A DNA stretch of 41,284 bases from NCBI GenBank assembly GCA_009746045.1, contig RPFO01000390.1, forward strand, positions 217,501 to 258,784, given 5' to 3'. The notes beneath the pieces are model-generated. The model ran no database searches and had not been told where the DNA came from. It was given only the letters and a program-made list of their open reading frames with translations. Of this stretch, positions 39,001 to 41,284 are shown one piece after another (positions within the stretch are counted from its first letter, which is position 1; every line of letters starts with the position of its first letter). Origin of the DNA: Mesostigma viride (Eukaryota; Streptophyta; Mesostigmatophyceae; Mesostigmatales; Mesostigmataceae). The translations under genes were made by a program, and so were the position numbers.

Positions 39001-41186
39001 GGGGCCTGCGGCTGTTGCGTACACTGCGTGCTGTTCGACGCAACAAGAAGCTCAAGGTGCTGGTCGAAACGCTCATCGACTCCATCAAGCCGTTGGCCAA
39101 CGTGAGTGCTCGTGATTATCACGGTTAGGCCCGTGTCAGCTCAGTTACTCAAGAGCGTAGTTGCGTGCTCATGGAAAATACATCATCGCTCAATAAAGCT
39201 GTGGGCAAATGTAAGCGTTCATAGTGGCTATCAGGCTGGCGGGTGTACAGTGTGTTGGGCGCTATCATGCAAGCACCCATGACGAGCTCAAGGTGCCAGC
39301 TGGAACTCTCATCGGTGCATGCAGCCGCTCGACCATGACAGTTGCCGGTCAAGACTTTCATCGGCGCATGAAGCCGCTGGCCAGTTTACGGTACTGCTCC
39401 ATTCAGGTTTAGTTCGTACTGGGCTAGTTAAAAAGAGGGTAGTATCATCCTGGTGTGGAACTCATCCAGCGGCAATCCTAGGTGTACTTTCACTAGCAGC
39501 CATATGTGGATTTTTGGGTGATCGTGTTAGAAGGTTGTGAGCACGAAGTAAAATCGCAATGTAGTGTCAAAAAGACGATGAATATGGTGGCTAGAGGTGA
39601 CTCGGGCCGTCATGCGAGGACACAGGTCCCCTCACGCGGGTCCCCTCACGCAGCTCTCCTCAACCCACCCTGCGGGATGCCGTCCCATCCCTGGATACTT
39701 TGTTGACACCAACCCCTGCACCGCCCTTGCCTGGACGATTTTGTTCCCCCCATCTCCCCAACCGCTCACCCCCTTCCTGGCACCCCCCTGCCACCCCCCT
39801 GCAGGTCTTCGCGCTCTGGATGTTCCTCCTGTTCCTCTTCGGCCTCCTGGGGATGCAAGTGTGGATTGGCATGTTTCGGTACGGATGCAAGTGTGGATTG
39901 GCATGTTTCGGTACAGATGCAAGTGTGGATTGGCATGTTTCGGTACATGGGGATGCAAGTGTGGATTGGCATGTTTCGGTGTGTTGGGACACACCACAGA
40001 AACCCGCCGCGTAGGATGCCACCGTCCACTCTGTAATGCTGGCTGCCGTCACAGCCGTGCGCCCTTCGCATTGTCTCAGCAACTAGGATCCCGAGCCAAG
40101 CATGGTTTGTTATTTATATAGGCTCTAATTCATCAATTGGGCCCTAATTCGCTGTCTTGGGCCCTGGTTTGGTATCTAGGCCCTACTTGGTTGCTGAGAA
40201 ATGCCTTGCTAGCCAGGTTAAATAAGATGTGACCGCTTATATCAGCGCCCCACCATTCCCGGGGATGAGGAGCCTGGTAGTCTCAGGTATTCCACATCAT
40301 CATCTTCTAGGGAAGTCTATCTAGGGGAATCTACCTAGGGGGGGCCATCTAGGGAAGTCTATCTATCTAGGGAAATGTAACCTGGTGGCAAGCTAGCGGT
40401 TGTCTCGCCTGCTGAAGCCATAGCAGAACCCTCCTATTCGAATTGAACCCTATACGAATGGAATTGTGTTCATTCTGTCTATTCCTGGCTACATGTCAGC
40501 ACCTCCCCTGGCCCCTTCCCTCGATACCAGAAACTTATATTCCATTTGACCCCTTTCTTCTCCTACTTACCTGCCCTACCCCCCCTCCCGCTGCCCCAAC
40601 TTTCCCCCCAGTTCTTTGCCATCGTCAAAACTAAATCCTAAACCCTAAATTGTGGTGTGATGCTGCTGCCTCCCCCTGTGCACGCACCCCCTCCCCGTCA
40701 TTATCTTTCCCCCCTCCTCCCCTCCCCACACTCCCTCTGCCCCTACTTGGCACCGCGCGCTCTCTCCATCGTTCTTCGTGGCACCACCTCTCTCTCCATC
40801 GTGGTCTTTGTCATGGTGGCACGGTGGCATCGCGCCCTTCAAGAACTAGATCCCAGTACACTGTCTTTGTCTTTCTATCAAAGCACCTTTTCTTTCATTA
40901 TGGCACTCCCCCTTCAGCTCTGTTCTGGTCTCTGTCGTGGTGGTGATGGTGCGGCTACTTTTTTGCCGGCTGTGTCCTTGTGGTGGCATGGCTGGCGCTA
41001 CCTTGTGCCGGGGGAGAGCAGGTACCACTGCGTGGAGGCGGATGGCTACATCGCAGTGGGGCAAGAGAACGCGGTGTGCCGTCGGGACAGCGACTGTGAC
41101 GTCGGACAGAGCTGCCGCAACCAGGGACCGGACGGGCATCTGTTCAGCAACCCGGACTTTGGGCTGATCGGGTTTGACAACTTGGG
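35564..41186 (+). CDS. Voltage-gated Ca2+/Na+ channel, N-terminus and domain I (6 exons, continues right)
   Basis: Exons 35564-36099, 37068-37194, 38224-38358, 38976-39101, 39805-39878 and 41022-41186 join in phase to 1163 nt. The order is a Ser/Arg-rich cytosolic segment, S1 (VDTFVTYCILLNCVSLAIYQ), S2-S3 (VVVFTLEMATKLLATGLYSA; NWLDGFIVIIAWVSYLP), S4 (LRGLRLLRTLRAVRR, five regularly spaced Arg), S5 (VFALWMFLLFLFGLLGMQVW) and a Cys-rich pore turret. The turret ends NPDFGLIGFDNLG, where four-domain channels have NPNxGxxxFDN.G just before the pore helix. NC at S1, E and K in S2, the S4 Arg ladder and SIKPLAN are all typical. The turret's CDVGQSC element is characteristic of domain I. The pore helix, selectivity filter, S6 and other domains lie to the right, so ion selectivity cannot be judged. 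The start codon lies upstream of 35564 and was not found. Role inferred from family: plasma or ciliary membrane excitation. Confidence 0.9.
36086..36250 (+). repeat. Five tandem copies of the exon end and donor
   Basis: CT(G)TGCAG..AAGTGAGTGG-type blocks put GTGAGTG donor sequences at 36100 (the real one), 36127, 36166, 36204 and 36242, spaced 27, 39, 38 and 38 bp. Each copy pairs an acceptor-like TGTGCAG or CTATACAG with a donor six to seven bases later. All later copies lie in the intron. Confidence 0.85.
36940..37012 (+). repeat. Copy of the S1-exon acceptor region in the intron
   Basis: CCCCTTCCCTCCG..TGGTCCGTAAGCC..ATCATGGACATGTTGG matches CCCCTTCCCTTC..TGGTCCGTGTG..GCC..ATCGTGGACACGTTCG at the true acceptor and exon start (37028-37084), offset about 85 bp. 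The 16-base exon part has three differences. Confidence 0.65.
37068..37194 (+). CDS. Channel exon: domain I S1 and start of S2
   Basis: Completes a split Asn codon. Encodes IVDTFVTYCILLNCVSLAIY then QPNKPKDYIWNVVAERAELA and FV. Ends in phase 0 at GTG with donor GTGCGT at 37195. The join FV|VVFTLEM reproduces the canonical ELxFxxxFTxEM spacing. Confidence 0.88.
37195..38223 (+). other. Channel intron between S1 and S2-S3
   Basis: 1029-bp intron with no coding segment seen. It contains the 55-bp tandem duplication at 37699-37808 and a repeated CCCACGCC(G/A)ACAT block (37981, about 38033). Ends CACACGCCAG. Confidence 0.7.
37699..37808. repeat. 55-bp AT-rich tandem duplication
   Basis: 37699-37753 and 37754-37808 are near-identical (AATATGCTTGTA.. 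CTATTTTTAATCTATAGTAG). Confidence 0.95.
38224..38358 (+). CDS. Channel exon: S2-S3
   Basis: 45 codons, phase 0 to phase 0. VVFTLEMATKLLATGLYSAR is S2 and its loop; TYWNWLDGFIVIIAWVSYLP is S3 with the conserved NWLD. Donor GTACGT at 38359. Confidence 0.92.
38434..38600 (+). repeat. Two copies of the S3-exon end and donor in the intron
   Basis: 38434-38489 matches 38325-38378 (ATCATC..GGTGTCCTACCTGC then GGTACATTTCTT and CTTACCCC), offset 109 bp. A shorter third copy at about 38568-38597 has GGGTGTCCTACCTGCC but no donor. Confidence 0.85.
38861..38894 (+). repeat. Copy of the S4-exon acceptor and exon start in the intron
   Basis: 28 of 34 bases match 38967-39000, which spans the acceptor CTCCAG and the first 25 bases of the S4 exon (ACTCCAGGGC..CTCCGGCCTGC), offset 106 bp. 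Confidence 0.8.
38976..39101 (+). CDS. Channel exon: S4 voltage sensor
   Basis: 42 codons, phase 0 both ends. GAENYSG, then the Arg ladder LRGLRLLRTLRAVRR, then NKKLKVLVETLIDSIKPLAN. Donor GTGAGT at 39102. Confidence 0.95.
39284..39395 (+). repeat. Two diverged copies of the S4-exon end in the intron
   Basis: GAGCTCAAGGTGC..ACTCTCATCGGTGCATGCAGCCG (39284-39329) and GGTCAAGACTTTCATCGGCGCATGAAGCCGCTGGCCA (about 39346-39393, one line of descent). Both resemble the exon end AAGCTCAAGGTGCTGG..GCTCATCGACTCCATCAAGCCGTTGGCCA piecewise; the donors are lost. Confidence 0.7.
39805..39878 (+). CDS. Channel exon: S5
   Basis: 74 nt, phase 0 to phase 2. VFALWMFLLFLFGLLGMQVW then IGMF and two bases of Arg. 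Donor GTACGG at 39879. SIKPLAN|VFALW across the junction is the standard S4-S5 linker to S5 transition. Confidence 0.92.
39849..39985 (+). repeat. Four near-identical tandem copies of the S5-exon end and donor
   Basis: ATGCAAGTGTGGATTGGC followed by ATGTTTCGGTA occurs at 39853 (the real exon end), 39885, 39917 and 39953, spaced 32, 32 and 36 bp. Three copies keep CGGTAC; the fourth reads CGGTGTG. The copies are almost perfect, so the expansion is recent. Confidence 0.97.
39986..41021 (+). other. Remainder of the channel intron before the pore turret exon
   Basis: No coding segment recognised. Holds short repeats: GGGCCCTAATTCG-type (about 40137-40185), CTAGGGAAGTCTATCTA (about 40308-40375) and CTCTCTCCATCGT (about 40760, 40790). 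A telomere-like CCTAAACCCTAAA lies at 40637-40649. Ends GGGGGAGAGCAG. Confidence 0.6.
41022..41186 (+). CDS. Channel exon: domain I pore turret (Cys-rich)
   Basis: Completes the split Arg and encodes YHCVEADGYIAVGQENAVCR, RDSDCDVGQSCRNQGPDGHL and FSNPDFGLIGFDNLG. Four Cys probably form two extracellular disulfides. Ends TTG GG with donor GTACGT at 41187; the P-loop must be in the next exon. Confidence 0.9.
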
Positions 41187-41284
41187 GTACGTGGCCGCAT
41201 GTGACGGATGCAATATCCCCACACCCACGTGGCCACGTGGGACGGATGCCATACACTCGCCCCCAGCCAGCACTATTGCTAGCC
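41187..41284 (+). other. Start of the next channel intron, with a donor-region copy
   Basis: ACGTGGCCGCATGTGACGGA at 41189 recurs as ACGTGGCCACGTGGGACGGA at 41227 (38-bp offset). The window ends inside this intron. Confidence 0.7.

Overview
This window is eukaryotic nuclear DNA, most likely from a green alga (chlorophyte; moderate confidence). The reasons are: small GC-rich exons split by long, repeat-stuffed introns with GT..AG borders; a four-domain-type voltage-gated cation channel, a family that chlorophytes keep and land plants lack; a DUF938/METTL26-type methyltransferase and an organelle-type SPOUT RNA methyltransferase; non-LTR retrotransposons; and short plant-type telomere-like motifs (CCTAAACCC). 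A stramenopile or haptophyte is not excluded. There are no bacterial operons, CRISPR arrays or recognisable rRNA genes, and I could not support any tRNA gene.

Three protein genes, all on the + strand, could be assembled exon by exon with matching intron phases. (1) The 3' part of a METTL26/DUF938 SAM-methyltransferase gene: exons 3519-3927, 5382-5530 and 6055-6147; the 5' end lies beyond the left edge. (2) An apparently complete six-exon SPOUT (SpoU/TrmJ-like) tRNA/rRNA methyltransferase of 381 aa: 15002-15236, 16661-16925, 17587-17736, 19928-20052, 21016-21143, 21904-22146. (3) The start of a voltage-gated Ca2+/Na+ channel: cytosolic N-terminal part, then S1 to S5 and the pore turret of domain I, in six exons from 35564 to 41186; the gene runs off the right edge. 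One orphan exon (28061-28134) is unassigned.

Layout: 1-3404 holds two (TTCC)n arrays around a duplicated composite unit, inside an intron of gene 1. 7430-11622 is a nest of five 5'-truncated LINE copies, four with target-site duplications or candidates for them. 11.6-14.6 kb holds inverted-repeat DNA elements, including a clean 447-bp MITE, plus another LINE end. 15-22 kb is gene 2, with micro- and minisatellites, splice-site copies and a Copia relic in its introns. 22.9-27.6 kb is a 46-48 bp minisatellite of about 100 units with a 1.39-kb internal duplication. 28-35 kb is repeat-rich with LINE inserts and no confident gene. 35.5-41.3 kb is gene 3.

The most unusual feature is that many exon borders are echoed inside the neighbouring intron. 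Short segments spanning the 5' or 3' splice site are present in one to four further copies, clearest at the S5 exon of the channel (four near-identical copies) and at the exon ending 36099 (five copies). A second notable pattern is a hairpin with a CAAC loop, with co-varying stem, just before the tail of every LINE 3' end of two families here, including one insertion only 49 bp long.
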